Positions 35,181 through 43,088 of a stretch of DNA of 64,000 nt are shown here, in pieces. The stretch comes from PALSA-505 sp036267135 (GTDB lineage: Bacteria; Actinomycetota; Actinomycetes; Streptosporangiales; Streptosporangiaceae). Below the pieces are notes generated by a model. That model was not told the DNA's origin, did not search any database, and was given only the letters and a program-made list of their open reading frames with translations. Made by a program: the position numbers and the translations under genes. Numbering within the stretch: position 1 is the stretch's first letter; each line of letters opens with the position of its first letter. Where the stretch lies: contig DATAWQ010000079.1 in NCBI GenBank assembly GCA_036267135.1, positions 1 through 64,000 on the forward strand. Reading direction: 5' to 3'.

Positions 35181-35873
35181 ATGACAGGTGCGGACGGCGC
35201 GGTGCTGAGCACGGTCCTTGACACCGGCGCGGGGCTGGTCAGGCGGCTGGCCGTGGTGCCGCCGGGCGAGCGGTTCGACGGCGTGGCCGGGGCCGGCGGC
35301 GAGCTGTGGTTCGTGATCGCCGGGACCGGGGTGCTGGCGTCCGGCGGCGGGGCGGACCGGCCGGTGCGGGCCGACACCGGAGTCTGGCTGCCGCCTGGCG
35401 CCGGGTATGAGCTGCGCGCCGGTGCGGCGGGTGAGCTGCGGTTGGACAGTGTGGTGCTGCCCGCGGGTGGTGCGGGTGCGGGTGGTGCTGCTGGGGCGGG
35501 CAGTGCTGTTGAGGCGGGCGGGGCGGCGGTGCTGTCGGAACTGGCCAGCCGGGAGGCCGAGGTCACCGGGGACCGGCGGTTCCGGGTGTTGTTCGGGCCC
35601 GGCCTGGGGTGCGAGGCGGCCACCCAGTTCGAGGGCGAGATCCCGCCTGGCCGGGCGCCCGAGCACTTCCATCCCTACGACGAGGTGGTGCTGATTCTGG
35701 CCGGCCAGGGCGTGCTGCACGCCGGGGGGCGGGACAGCCCGCTGGCGCCGGGGAACTGCGTGCACCTGCCGCCGGGCCGGTCGCACTGCCTGGAGAACAC
35801 CGGACCGGCCACGCTGCGGGTGCTGGGCGTGTTCCACCCGGGCGGCAGCCCGGCCGCCAAGACCACCGGATAG
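35181..35873 (+). CDS. Bicupin-domain protein
   Basis: 230 residues; GGGAGG 5 nt before ATG 35181. Two cupin folds are joined by a Gly/Ala linker (about 95-115). The second (about 150-220) has the metal ligands HFHPYDE and PGRSHCLEN. The first has a cupin-like GELWFVIAGTGVL but lacks the histidines. It probably binds one metal. No substrate can be assigned. Confidence 0.78.
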   Translation: MTGADGAVLSTVLDTGAGLVRRLAVVPPGERFDGVAGAGGELWFVIAGTGVLASGGGADRPVRADTGVWLPPGAGYELRAGAAGELRLDSVVLPAGGAGAGGAAGAGSAVEAGGAAVLSELASREAEVTGDRRFRVLFGPGLGCEAATQFEGEIPPGRAPEHFHPYDEVVLILAGQGVLHAGGRDSPLAPGNCVHLPPGRSHCLENTGPATLRVLGVFHPGGSPAAKTTG

Positions 35874-35985
35874 GGCCGGCGGGCCTCGGTCGCCGAGCAG
35901 TATAGTCAGCGCAATCGGAAGGCAAAATCCAGATTTTGCTGGACATGCGGCCTCCCGAACACAGGCGCGAGGAAGTGGGGCGGGC

Positions 35986-37533
35986 ATGCCCGGACAGTGG
36001 ACACGCAGGCAGGTGCTGCACCGCGGCGGGACCGCGGCGGCGGGCGTCGCCGGGCTGGGTTTGGCCGGCTTCGCCGGCTTCGAGTGGCCGCACGCCTCGC
36101 CCGCCCATCCCCCCCACCCCAGCCGCAAGGCCGCCGATCCGGTGGACCCCGGTCCCGTCGACAGCTTCGTGACCAGGCCCACCCTGCGGCCACCCGTGAT
36201 CAGCGTGACGCAGGCCACCGGCGCCGGAGCAGCCGGCCAGCCGCCGTACATCTTCATCGCGCCGCGGGGCTATGAGACCAGCCCGGTCGGGCAGTCCGGC
36301 CTGATGATCGTGGACAGGGCCGGCCAGCTCGTCTGGTTCGGCTCACCAGTCGGCGGCACGCCGCTCAACTTCACCACCCAGACCTACCGCGGCCAGCCGG
36401 TGCTCACCTGGTCGGCGGGGTATGTGAACGCCATCGGCGTCACGTACGGAAAGTCGTACATCGCCGACAGTTCCTACCGGGTGATCGCCACCGTCCAGGC
36501 CGGCGATGGGGCCGAGACCGACCTGCACGAATTCAACCTCACCCCGCAGGACACGGCGCTGATGACCGCGCACCGCGTGGTGCGCGCCGACCTGTCGGCG
36601 CTGGGCGGGCCGGTCAACGGCTGGGTGTTCGAGAGCGTCGCCCAGGAGGTCGACGTCGCCACCGGCAAGGTGCTCTTCGAATGGAACAGCCTGGACCATG
36701 TGCCGGTCACCGAATCGCACGCGGCCCTGGTCGGCGGGACGAAGAAGAACGCCTTCGACTACTTCCACATCAACTCCATCGCCCTGGACACCGACGGCGA
36801 CCTGCTCATCTCCTCCCGCAACACCTGGACCATCTACAAGGTCGCCCGGCCCAGCGGGCAAATCAAGTGGCGGCTCGGCGGCAAGCGCTCCGACTTCAAG
36901 GTGGACCCCAGCGCCGCCTTCTACTGGCAGCATGACGCCCGCATGCCGCAGCCGGATCTGCTCACCGTCTTCGATAACGGCTCCTCGCCCCCCGAGGCGG
37001 CTCAGTCCCGCGCGCTGCTGCTGAACCTGGACACGGCGGCCATGCGGGTCACCCTGCGGCACGCCTACAGCGCCCCCGGCCGCCTGCTCGCCGACAACCA
37101 GGGCAGCGTGCAGCTATTGCCGGACGGGCGGGTGTTCGTCTGCTGGGGTGCCCAGCCGTACTTCTCCGAGTTCGCCAGCGGCGGGGACCTGCTGCTGAGC
37201 GGCGAACTCCCGCTGGGCGACCAGTCCTACCGGGCGTTCACCTTCGACTGGGCCGGGCACCCCACCGGCCACCCGGATGTCGTCGTGCACCCCAACCCGG
37301 CCCGCGGCTCGGCCGTGTACGTGAGCTGGAACGGCGCGACCGCCGTGCGGACGTGGGAAGTGAGCGCGGGCAAGAACCCGTCCGCGCTGGCCGCGGCCGG
37401 CTCCCAGGCACCGGCCGGCTTCGAGACCGCGATCCCGGTGACCAGCGAGGGGCCGTACTTCGCGGTGACCGCGCGGGACGCGGCCGGCCGGGAACTCGGC
37501 CGGTCCGCGACGGTGCGCCGCACCACCGGCTGA
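35986..37533 (+). CDS. Secreted arylsulfotransferase (ASST)-like protein
   Basis: 515 residues. It has a Tat signal (TRRQVLHRGG at 6-15, then a hydrophobic stretch to about 33). The body is a beta-propeller-like array with ETDLHEFNLTPQDTALMTAHR, FDYFHINSIALDTDGDLLISSRNTW and YWQHDARM, typical of the actinobacterial arylsulfotransferase-like family. In bacterial ASST a His is the covalent catalytic residue; several candidate His are present. It acts outside the membrane. Confidence 0.82.
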   Translation: MPGQWTRRQVLHRGGTAAAGVAGLGLAGFAGFEWPHASPAHPPHPSRKAADPVDPGPVDSFVTRPTLRPPVISVTQATGAGAAGQPPYIFIAPRGYETSPVGQSGLMIVDRAGQLVWFGSPVGGTPLNFTTQTYRGQPVLTWSAGYVNAIGVTYGKSYIADSSYRVIATVQAGDGAETDLHEFNLTPQDTALMTAHRVVRADLSALGGPVNGWVFESVAQEVDVATGKVLFEWNSLDHVPVTESHAALVGGTKKNAFDYFHINSIALDTDGDLLISSRNTWTIYKVARPSGQIKWRLGGKRSDFKVDPSAAFYWQHDARMPQPDLLTVFDNGSSPPEAAQSRALLLNLDTAAMRVTLRHAYSAPGRLLADNQGSVQLLPDGRVFVCWGAQPYFSEFASGGDLLLSGELPLGDQSYRAFTFDWAGHPTGHPDVVVHPNPARGSAVYVSWNGATAVRTWEVSAGKNPSALAAAGSQAPAGFETAIPVTSEGPYFAVTARDAAGRELGRSATVRRTTG

Positions 37534-37538
37534 GCCGT

Positions 37539-39365
37539 TTACTTGGTGAAGGACCAGTACTCAGGGAATATCCAGTACAGCGGGCTGAACTCGACGTTGT
37601 GCAGGTTGTTCTTCACCGCCATGATCTCGTAGGTGTTTGGCATGTAGATGAAGGGAAGCTGCTGCGCCGCGTAGGCGGCGTAGTTATGGAACACCGACAA
37701 GCTGCTGCTGGTCTCGGTTTCGGTGATCAGTTTGTTCATGGCCGGGTTGGAGTACTGGCCGCCGTTCGCGCCGGCGCCGGTCGTGAACAGCTGCCCGCCG
37801 GTCGGCTCGGGCGCCAATCCGTAGCTCCAGCCGCCGTACATGCCCATCTGCCAGGAGTGGTTGCTGGGCACCGTCTCGCTGATGATCGCGTTGAACGACT
37901 GGGAGGTGACGGTCAGGTTGATCCCGGCCTTGGCCGCGTCGGATTTGTAGACGTCCGTCTCATCGGTGAAGGCCGGGTCGCCAGAAGTGTAGACGAGGTT
38001 CAGGTTGAGCTTCACGCCCTTCGCCACCCCGGCGCCGCACTTCGACGGGTCGGTGCACGTCATCACGCCGCCCACCGGCGACCAGCCGTGGCTGACCAGC
38101 AGCGACCTGGCCGTGGAGACGCTGAACGGGTAGGGCCCGCCCGCGTTCTGCACCGCCGGCGTCCACTTGTTCGCCGGCAGCGTCGGCACCGCCCCGGTGG
38201 TCGGGTAGCCGTAACCTCGGTAGATCGTGGTGGCCATCGCGGGCTGGTCGGCCAGGTGTTCCAGCGCCTGGCGGAAGTACAACTGCTTGAACACCGGCCC
38301 GTAGGTGGGGTTACTCCAGTTGATGACGTAGTAGTCGAAGCCGAAGTCATAGAACGGCTTCAGGTAGTACCCGGCGGAAGCCAGCGGGTTGGTGCTGGGC
38401 ACCCCAGGCGATCCTGTCTTCACCGGCAGGTCCTGGGGCGCGATCTGGCCGATATCGGCCTGGCCTGAGCTGACCCCGGTGTACTCGGTGGTCTGGCTGG
38501 TGTAGGGCAGGTACTTCAGTGTGGAGATTCTGGGCTTGGGACTGCCGGAGTACTTCGGGTTCACCGCGAACGTGTCAGCCCCGGACGGGCTGAATGAGGC
38601 CAGCTTGAACGGTCCGCTCACCACCGACCAGATCGGGCTGGCCGCGTAGCCCGAGGAGTCCTTGGACTGCGCCGCCAGGAAGTTGTACACCGCCTTGCAC
38701 TTGGCCCAGTGATCAGCGGCAGTGTCGGTCGTGCAGCCGCCGCTGCCCGGCGCCGCGCCGGTGGTGGTGACATCCCAGGCCATCGGCATCGGGGTGATCT
38801 GGGACAGCTCGTTGTAGGTGTACCACAGGCTGGAGTAGGCCCTGGTCAGGCGCAGCGTGACCTGGTCGGCGCCGGTGACCGAGATCGACCTGATGTTTTT
38901 CGGGATCCCGCCCGGCGTGGCCCCGCCCCAGTTAGCGAACTCGGCGGACATCATGTGCAGCCAGAACACCACATCCTTGGCGTCCACGGTCTCCCCGTTG
39001 GACCACTTCCAGCCCTTGAGGTTGATCAGCACGTTCTTCCCGCCGTCGGAGTACACCGGGGCGTCCGCCGGTGAGAGCGGGTAGTTCACCGATACCGACG
39101 TGCCGTTGTCCCCGAACACGTACAGGGGCCGGTACATCAGGTACTGGAAGTACTGGGCGTTGTAGACGCTGAAGTAGGTCAGCGACCTGAACGGGAAGAT
39201 GTAATTCGGCTGCGTGCCGGCGACGAGGCCGAACGTCACCGTGCCACCCGGCGCGGCCGTCGACGTCGCGGGCGTGCTGCCCGTACAGCCAGCAGCAGCC
39301 ACGACCATCGCTGCCAGTGCTCCCACGGCCGTTAGGCGCAGTCCGGGCTTCCTCAGGTGGCGCAT
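37539..39365 (-). CDS. ABC transporter solute-binding lipoprotein, family 5 (peptide/nickel type)
   Basis: 608 residues. Lipobox VVAAAGC (Cys about 27) marks a lipid-anchored protein. The SBP family 5 pattern is clear: GWKWSNGETVDAKDVVFWLHMM, then YFRQALEHLADQPAM and VKLNLNLVY. It captures peptides or similar solutes outside the cell. No permease or ATPase genes are adjacent, so it is an orphan and must share a transporter encoded elsewhere. Confidence 0.9.
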   Translation of the reverse strand: MRHLRKPGLRLTAVGALAAMVVAAAGCTGSTPATSTAAPGGTVTFGLVAGTQPNYIFPFRSLTYFSVYNAQYFQYLMYRPLYVFGDNGTSVSVNYPLSPADAPVYSDGGKNVLINLKGWKWSNGETVDAKDVVFWLHMMSAEFANWGGATPGGIPKNIRSISVTGADQVTLRLTRAYSSLWYTYNELSQITPMPMAWDVTTTGAAPGSGGCTTDTAADHWAKCKAVYNFLAAQSKDSSGYAASPIWSVVSGPFKLASFSPSGADTFAVNPKYSGSPKPRISTLKYLPYTSQTTEYTGVSSGQADIGQIAPQDLPVKTGSPGVPSTNPLASAGYYLKPFYDFGFDYYVINWSNPTYGPVFKQLYFRQALEHLADQPAMATTIYRGYGYPTTGAVPTLPANKWTPAVQNAGGPYPFSVSTARSLLVSHGWSPVGGVMTCTDPSKCGAGVAKGVKLNLNLVYTSGDPAFTDETDVYKSDAAKAGINLTVTSQSFNAIISETVPSNHSWQMGMYGGWSYGLAPEPTGGQLFTTGAGANGGQYSNPAMNKLITETETSSSLSVFHNYAAYAAQQLPFIYMPNTYEIMAVKNNLHNVEFSPLYWIFPEYWSFTK

Positions 39366-39422
39366 ATCAGTCCTTCGGGGTGCCGGTTAGTGCACGATTC
39401 CCCGCCCGCCTGAGCAGAATCA

Positions 39423-39452
39423 ATTCAACGCAGTTACCCCACCTGTTGTCAA
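39423..39452 (-). promoter_or_regulatory. Promoter of the solute-binding lipoprotein gene
   Basis: On the minus strand, TTGACA (39452-39447), an 18-bp spacer and TTGAAT (39428-39423) lie about 60 bp upstream of the start at 39365. Confidence 0.5.
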
Positions 39453-39492
39453 CTTCTAACCCCGCGCATCCGGGGTCCCCTGAACAGCTTGC

Positions 39493-40947
39493 TCAGAAGA
39501 AGCGGCGCATCAGCTTCTTGCTGGCCTCGCTGTAGGGCGGGTAGAGGAACGAGGGATCGGGCTTGGCCGGCTTGGCCAGGACCGCCTTGCGGTGGCTGAA
39601 CGTCTGGAAGCCCCACTCGCCGTGGTAGGCGCCCAGCCCGGAGTTGCCGACGCCGCCGAACGGGAGCTGCGGCACCAGGCAGTGCATGGCCAGGTGGTTG
39701 ACCACCACGCCGCCCGAGCTGGTCGAGGCGATCACCTGCTCCCGCACCGCCCGCGACCCGGTGAACAGGTACAGGGCCAGCGGCTTGGGCCGTTCGTTGA
39801 CGAAGTCCACCGCCGCGTCCACCGACGGCACGCTGAGCACCGGCAGCACCGGCCCGAAGATCTCCTCGGTCATCAGCGGCGAGGCCGGGTCGGGGTCGAT
39901 CACGATGGTGGGCTCGATCGTCTGGGCCTCGCGGTCCACCCCGCCGCCCAGCGCGACCGTGCCGGCCCCGTCCAGCAGGCGGCCGATGCGGTCGAGCTGC
40001 CTGAGGTTCACGATGGGCTGCCCGGCCGGTTCGCCATCCTGAAAGCCGGCCACGGTGTCCTTGATGCGGTCGACCAGTTCGTCGCGCACGGCGGCGTCGG
40101 CCAGCACGTAGTCGGGGGCGATGCAGGTCTGGCCCGAGTTCAGCAGCTTGGTCCAGGCGATCCGGCGCGCCGCGACCCGCAGGTCCGCGTCGGCGGCGAT
40201 GATCACCGGGCTCTTGCCGCCGAGCTCCAGCGTCACCGGGATGAGCCGGGCCGACGCGGCGGCCATGACCTTCTTGCCGATCTCCGGGCCGCCGGTGAAG
40301 AACACGTGGTCGAGGTCGGTGGCCAGCAGTTCCTGGCTGACCGCGGCGTCGCCCTCCGCCGCGGCGACCGCGCCGGGGTCGAGGTAGGCCGGCAGCAGCC
40401 TGGCCAGCAGGGCGGCCGTGGCGGGGGCGTGCTCGGACGGCTTGACCACCGCGCAGTTCCCGGCGGCGATGGCGCCGATCAGCGGCCCGAGCGTCAGGTA
40501 GACCGGGTAGTTCCACGGCCCGATGATGAGCACGACGCCGAGCGGCTCGTACTGGTAGAACCCCCGGCCGGGCTGCATGGCCAGCGGCACCCGGGTGTGG
40601 CGGCGGCGGGCCCAGCGCTTGAGGTGGCGGCGGGCGAACACGGCCTCGGCCTTGGTCCCGGCGATGTCACCCAGCCAGGCGTAGTGCGCGGACCGGCCGA
40701 GATCGGTGTGCAGCGCGGCGGCGATGTCCGCCTCGCGCTCGGTGAGCAGCCGCTCGATGGCCGCGAGCTGGCGCAGCCGCCAGCCCAGGTCGCGGGTCAA
40801 GCCGGAGGCGAACGAGCGGCGCAGCCGCGCCACCTCGTCGGCCGGCCGGGGGCCGGGCGCCGAGGTGGCGGTGCTGGACGTGTCTGGGCTGGACGTGTCT
40901 GGGCTGGAACCGCCTGGGCTGGAAATGTCTGGGGTAACGGAGGTCAT
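39493..40947 (-). CDS. Aldehyde dehydrogenase
   Basis: 484 residues; GAGGAG 7 nt before ATG 40947. Active-site Cys275 (NSGQTCIAPDY) and Glu241 (LELGGKSP) are present. GPWNYPVYLTLGPLIGAIAAGN and the C-terminus QTFSHRKAVL resemble class 3/fatty-aldehyde dehydrogenases. The first 30 residues are a Ser/Thr/Asp-rich repeat (SPDTSSPDTSS) from a 15-bp DNA repeat at about 40870-40935 and are probably disordered. It oxidises a medium or long aldehyde with NAD(P). Confidence 0.92.
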   Translation of the reverse strand: MTSVTPDISSPGGSSPDTSSPDTSSTATSAPGPRPADEVARLRRSFASGLTRDLGWRLRQLAAIERLLTEREADIAAALHTDLGRSAHYAWLGDIAGTKAEAVFARRHLKRWARRRHTRVPLAMQPGRGFYQYEPLGVVLIIGPWNYPVYLTLGPLIGAIAAGNCAVVKPSEHAPATAALLARLLPAYLDPGAVAAAEGDAAVSQELLATDLDHVFFTGGPEIGKKVMAAASARLIPVTLELGGKSPVIIAADADLRVAARRIAWTKLLNSGQTCIAPDYVLADAAVRDELVDRIKDTVAGFQDGEPAGQPIVNLRQLDRIGRLLDGAGTVALGGGVDREAQTIEPTIVIDPDPASPLMTEEIFGPVLPVLSVPSVDAAVDFVNERPKPLALYLFTGSRAVREQVIASTSSGGVVVNHLAMHCLVPQLPFGGVGNSGLGAYHGEWGFQTFSHRKAVLAKPAKPDPSFLYPPYSEASKKLMRRFF

Positions 40948-41248
40948 GGCCGCTCTCCTCCCACGTGGGCTGGGCGTTGGCCTCAATCTAATCCGGGAGG
41001 TTCGGATACGCGAAGCACCCGCGGGCCGGGTGGCGCGGTGGCCTTCGCCGGCCGGGTGATCCGCTACGCGGCCGCCAACGCGGACCCGGCGGCAGCGGCC
41101 GGGGGCAGCGCGCCGCCTGGCTGGCGGGCGCCGGTCTGGATGTTTGCCGGAGTGTGTCATCCGCTGGCCGTGTGGGGGAGTCGTAGTGGTGAGGGTATTC
41201 ATCGTTTACTGGCAGTGGCTGGCGGCCGGGCGGGCATGGGAGGTTTCG
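40948..41248. other. Intergenic region without a clear gene
   Basis: Divergent promoter space for the aldehyde dehydrogenase and NHL genes. It contains one copy (41004-41027) of a 24-bp sequence repeated with one mismatch at 42011-42034. A GC-rich open frame crosses it but has no recognisable protein similarity. Confidence 0.4.
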
Positions 41249-41929
41249 ATGGGCACGTGGCGGATCGCGGGGATGAACAGCTTAGGGCGGGGTGGGCCTG
41301 CGCTGGTGGCGGCGCTGGCGGTGGGGGCGGCGGTGCTGGCCGGGGCGGGCCAGGCGGCCGCGGCGGCGCATCCGGGCCAGCCGGGGGTGGCCGGTGGCCC
41401 TCAGCCGGGGGCGGCGGGGGTGATCTCGACCGTGGTGGGCGGGGTCGGCGGCCCGGGCCTGGCCACCCGGCTGGCGATAGGCCCGTGTGGGGTGGCGTCC
41501 GGCGACGGCAAGGTCTACATCGCCACGGGCGAGACGGTGCGGAAGATGAGCTCGGGCAGCGACTGGCTGACCACGCCCGCGGGCACCGGCGTCCCCGGGA
41601 AATCCAGCGGTGGAGGCCCGGCCGTCAGGGCCGCCCTGAACGCGGCGTGCGGGGTCGGTGTGGACGGGTCTGGCAACCTGGTGATTGCCGACACACAGAA
41701 CCAGCGGGTCCAGGTGGTGGCGGCCCGCACCGGCACCTTCTACGGCCAGGCCATGACCACCGGCGACATCTACACCGTGGCCGGCACCGGCCACGAGGGG
41801 TTCTCCGGCGACGGTGGCCCGGCCACCAGCGCTGAACTCGATGTCCCGGGCGGTGTGGCCGTGGACGGCGCGGACAACCTGCTCATCGCCGACACCGGCA
41901 ACGACCGGATCCGGGAGGTGACAGGCTGA
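41249..41929 (+). CDS. Short secreted NHL-repeat protein, possibly truncated
   Basis: 226 residues from ATG 41249 (GGGAGG 5 nt upstream). After a signal peptide (ALVAALAVGAAVLAGAGQAAA) come about three NHL-type beta-propeller blades (GVGVDGSGNLVIADTQNQRV, GVAVDGADNLLIADTGNDRI). A full propeller needs five or six blades and such proteins are usually longer, so this one stops early. It is either a broken gene or an oligomeric short propeller. Confidence 0.7.
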   Translation: MGTWRIAGMNSLGRGGPALVAALAVGAAVLAGAGQAAAAAHPGQPGVAGGPQPGAAGVISTVVGGVGGPGLATRLAIGPCGVASGDGKVYIATGETVRKMSSGSDWLTTPAGTGVPGKSSGGGPAVRAALNAACGVGVDGSGNLVIADTQNQRVQVVAARTGTFYGQAMTTGDIYTVAGTGHEGFSGDGGPATSAELDVPGGVAVDGADNLLIADTGNDRIREVTG

Positions 41930-42016
41930 GGCTCTGACCTCAGAAGCAGCGTGGCCGCTCTCGCCCCGTGACAAGGGTGGGCGCGGGCCTCACTACAGGC
42001 GCGGGACGCTGGATAC

Positions 42017-42067
42017 GCGAACCACCCGCGGGCCCGATGACTGGGACCGGTCCCGCGGGTGGTTCGC
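42017..42067. terminator. Bidirectional terminator hairpin
   Basis: Perfect 16-bp arms (GCGAACCACCCGCGGG, 42017-42032, and its complement 42052-42067) lie between convergent genes. Part of the left arm is also copied near 41010. Confidence 0.78.
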
Positions 42068-42107
42068 TAGTTCCCGGCTGAGCGAGTGTCAGCGGTGAGC
42101 CGGCGGG

Positions 42108-42746
42108 TCAGGACTTGACCTTGGCCTTGCCCAGGGTGAGCGTGATCGTGTTGTTCGGCCCGGGCAGGGTCAGGTTGATCAGCAGCGTGGCCAGCCCGCA
42201 CCCGGCGAACGACGGAATGGTGTAGGTGCCGGTCACGGTGCCGCCCTTGAGCACGTTGAAGCCGGGCTGGCTGTTCAGCGTCGCGATGACCGGGTCTGAA
42301 GTCTGGCAGGCCGACCCCACGGGGACGCTGAGACCCGCCACCGACAGGCTGACGATCCGCATGGTGATGTGCGAGGTAGTTTGCACCGCGCCGGTGGACA
42401 GGTCGAGTGTGCCGGTGGTCGGGCCGTCGTTGACGAGCTGTGCGGTCGCGGTGACCGGGATCAGGCCGAATTCCTTGAACGAGCCGGTCGCGTCGGGCAG
42501 TTTCAGGTTCGCGGTGAGCGCGCCGGTGTTCAGGTCCACGGTCGAGGCCAGCTTGCCCGGCCCGAGCGCCAGCGTGGCTCCGGGCGCGGCCAGGGTGGTG
42601 CTGCCGCTGACCGGGTAGGTGGCCTTGAGCGTGGTGTCGGCGGAGGCCGCCGCCGAGCCCGCCACCAGGGTGGCCGCGGCCACCACGGCGACGCCGGCCA
42701 TGCCGGCCCCGCCGCGGAGCCAGGCCCGCCTGATCGATAGGTTCAT
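42108..42746 (-). CDS. Secreted protein of unknown function
   Basis: 212 residues. The signal peptide ends near ASA|DTTL (about 37). The mature part is beta-rich with repeated TGxL/TGTLDLSTGAV patterns and two Cys that may bond. Similar small secreted proteins are common in actinobacteria, but no function is known to me. It is monocistronic, ending at a strong terminator. Confidence 0.75.
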   Translation of the reverse strand: MNLSIRRAWLRGGAGMAGVAVVAAATLVAGSAAASADTTLKATYPVSGSTTLAAPGATLALGPGKLASTVDLNTGALTANLKLPDATGSFKEFGLIPVTATAQLVNDGPTTGTLDLSTGAVQTTSHITMRIVSLSVAGLSVPVGSACQTSDPVIATLNSQPGFNVLKGGTVTGTYTIPSFAGCGLATLLINLTLPGPNNTITLTLGKAKVKS

Positions 42747-43088
42747 TTCCTATTCCTCACTCTCCGCTAACGTTGAAAGGCAGATCCGCACCCAGTGCAA
42801 TGGCTTTGCCGCCAACTATGGGCAGGCATGGGGCAGGCCGAATTCGTATTACCGGAAAGCCGACACTCTCAGGCCCTGAGCAGGCGTTCTGTCCTCCGGA
42901 ATAGGTCTTCCTACCCGCGAGTAGCTTACTGTTTCATGACATGCCGCACAAGGATTCACGGGAAAAGGACGAACAGACTTACTCTGGGGGGACGTACATT
43001 GTCACCTGTTTATAATGGACCTCGGCCCGCTTGTTAGGCAGTGAGCCGCGGCGCCACCGTGGGCGGGCGCCGCCGAGAGTTCCCGGGC
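42747..43088. other. Intergenic region with an imperfect dyad
   Basis: No gene is seen. CTACCCGCGAGTAG at 42911-42924 is a 14-bp palindrome with one mismatch pair, upstream of the secreted-protein gene at 42746. Otherwise nothing is recognised. Confidence 0.4.

Noticed and set aside
40990..41240. Open plus-strand frame before the NHL gene
   Set aside because: No ribosome site, no similarity recognised, and composition typical of GC-rich non-coding DNA.
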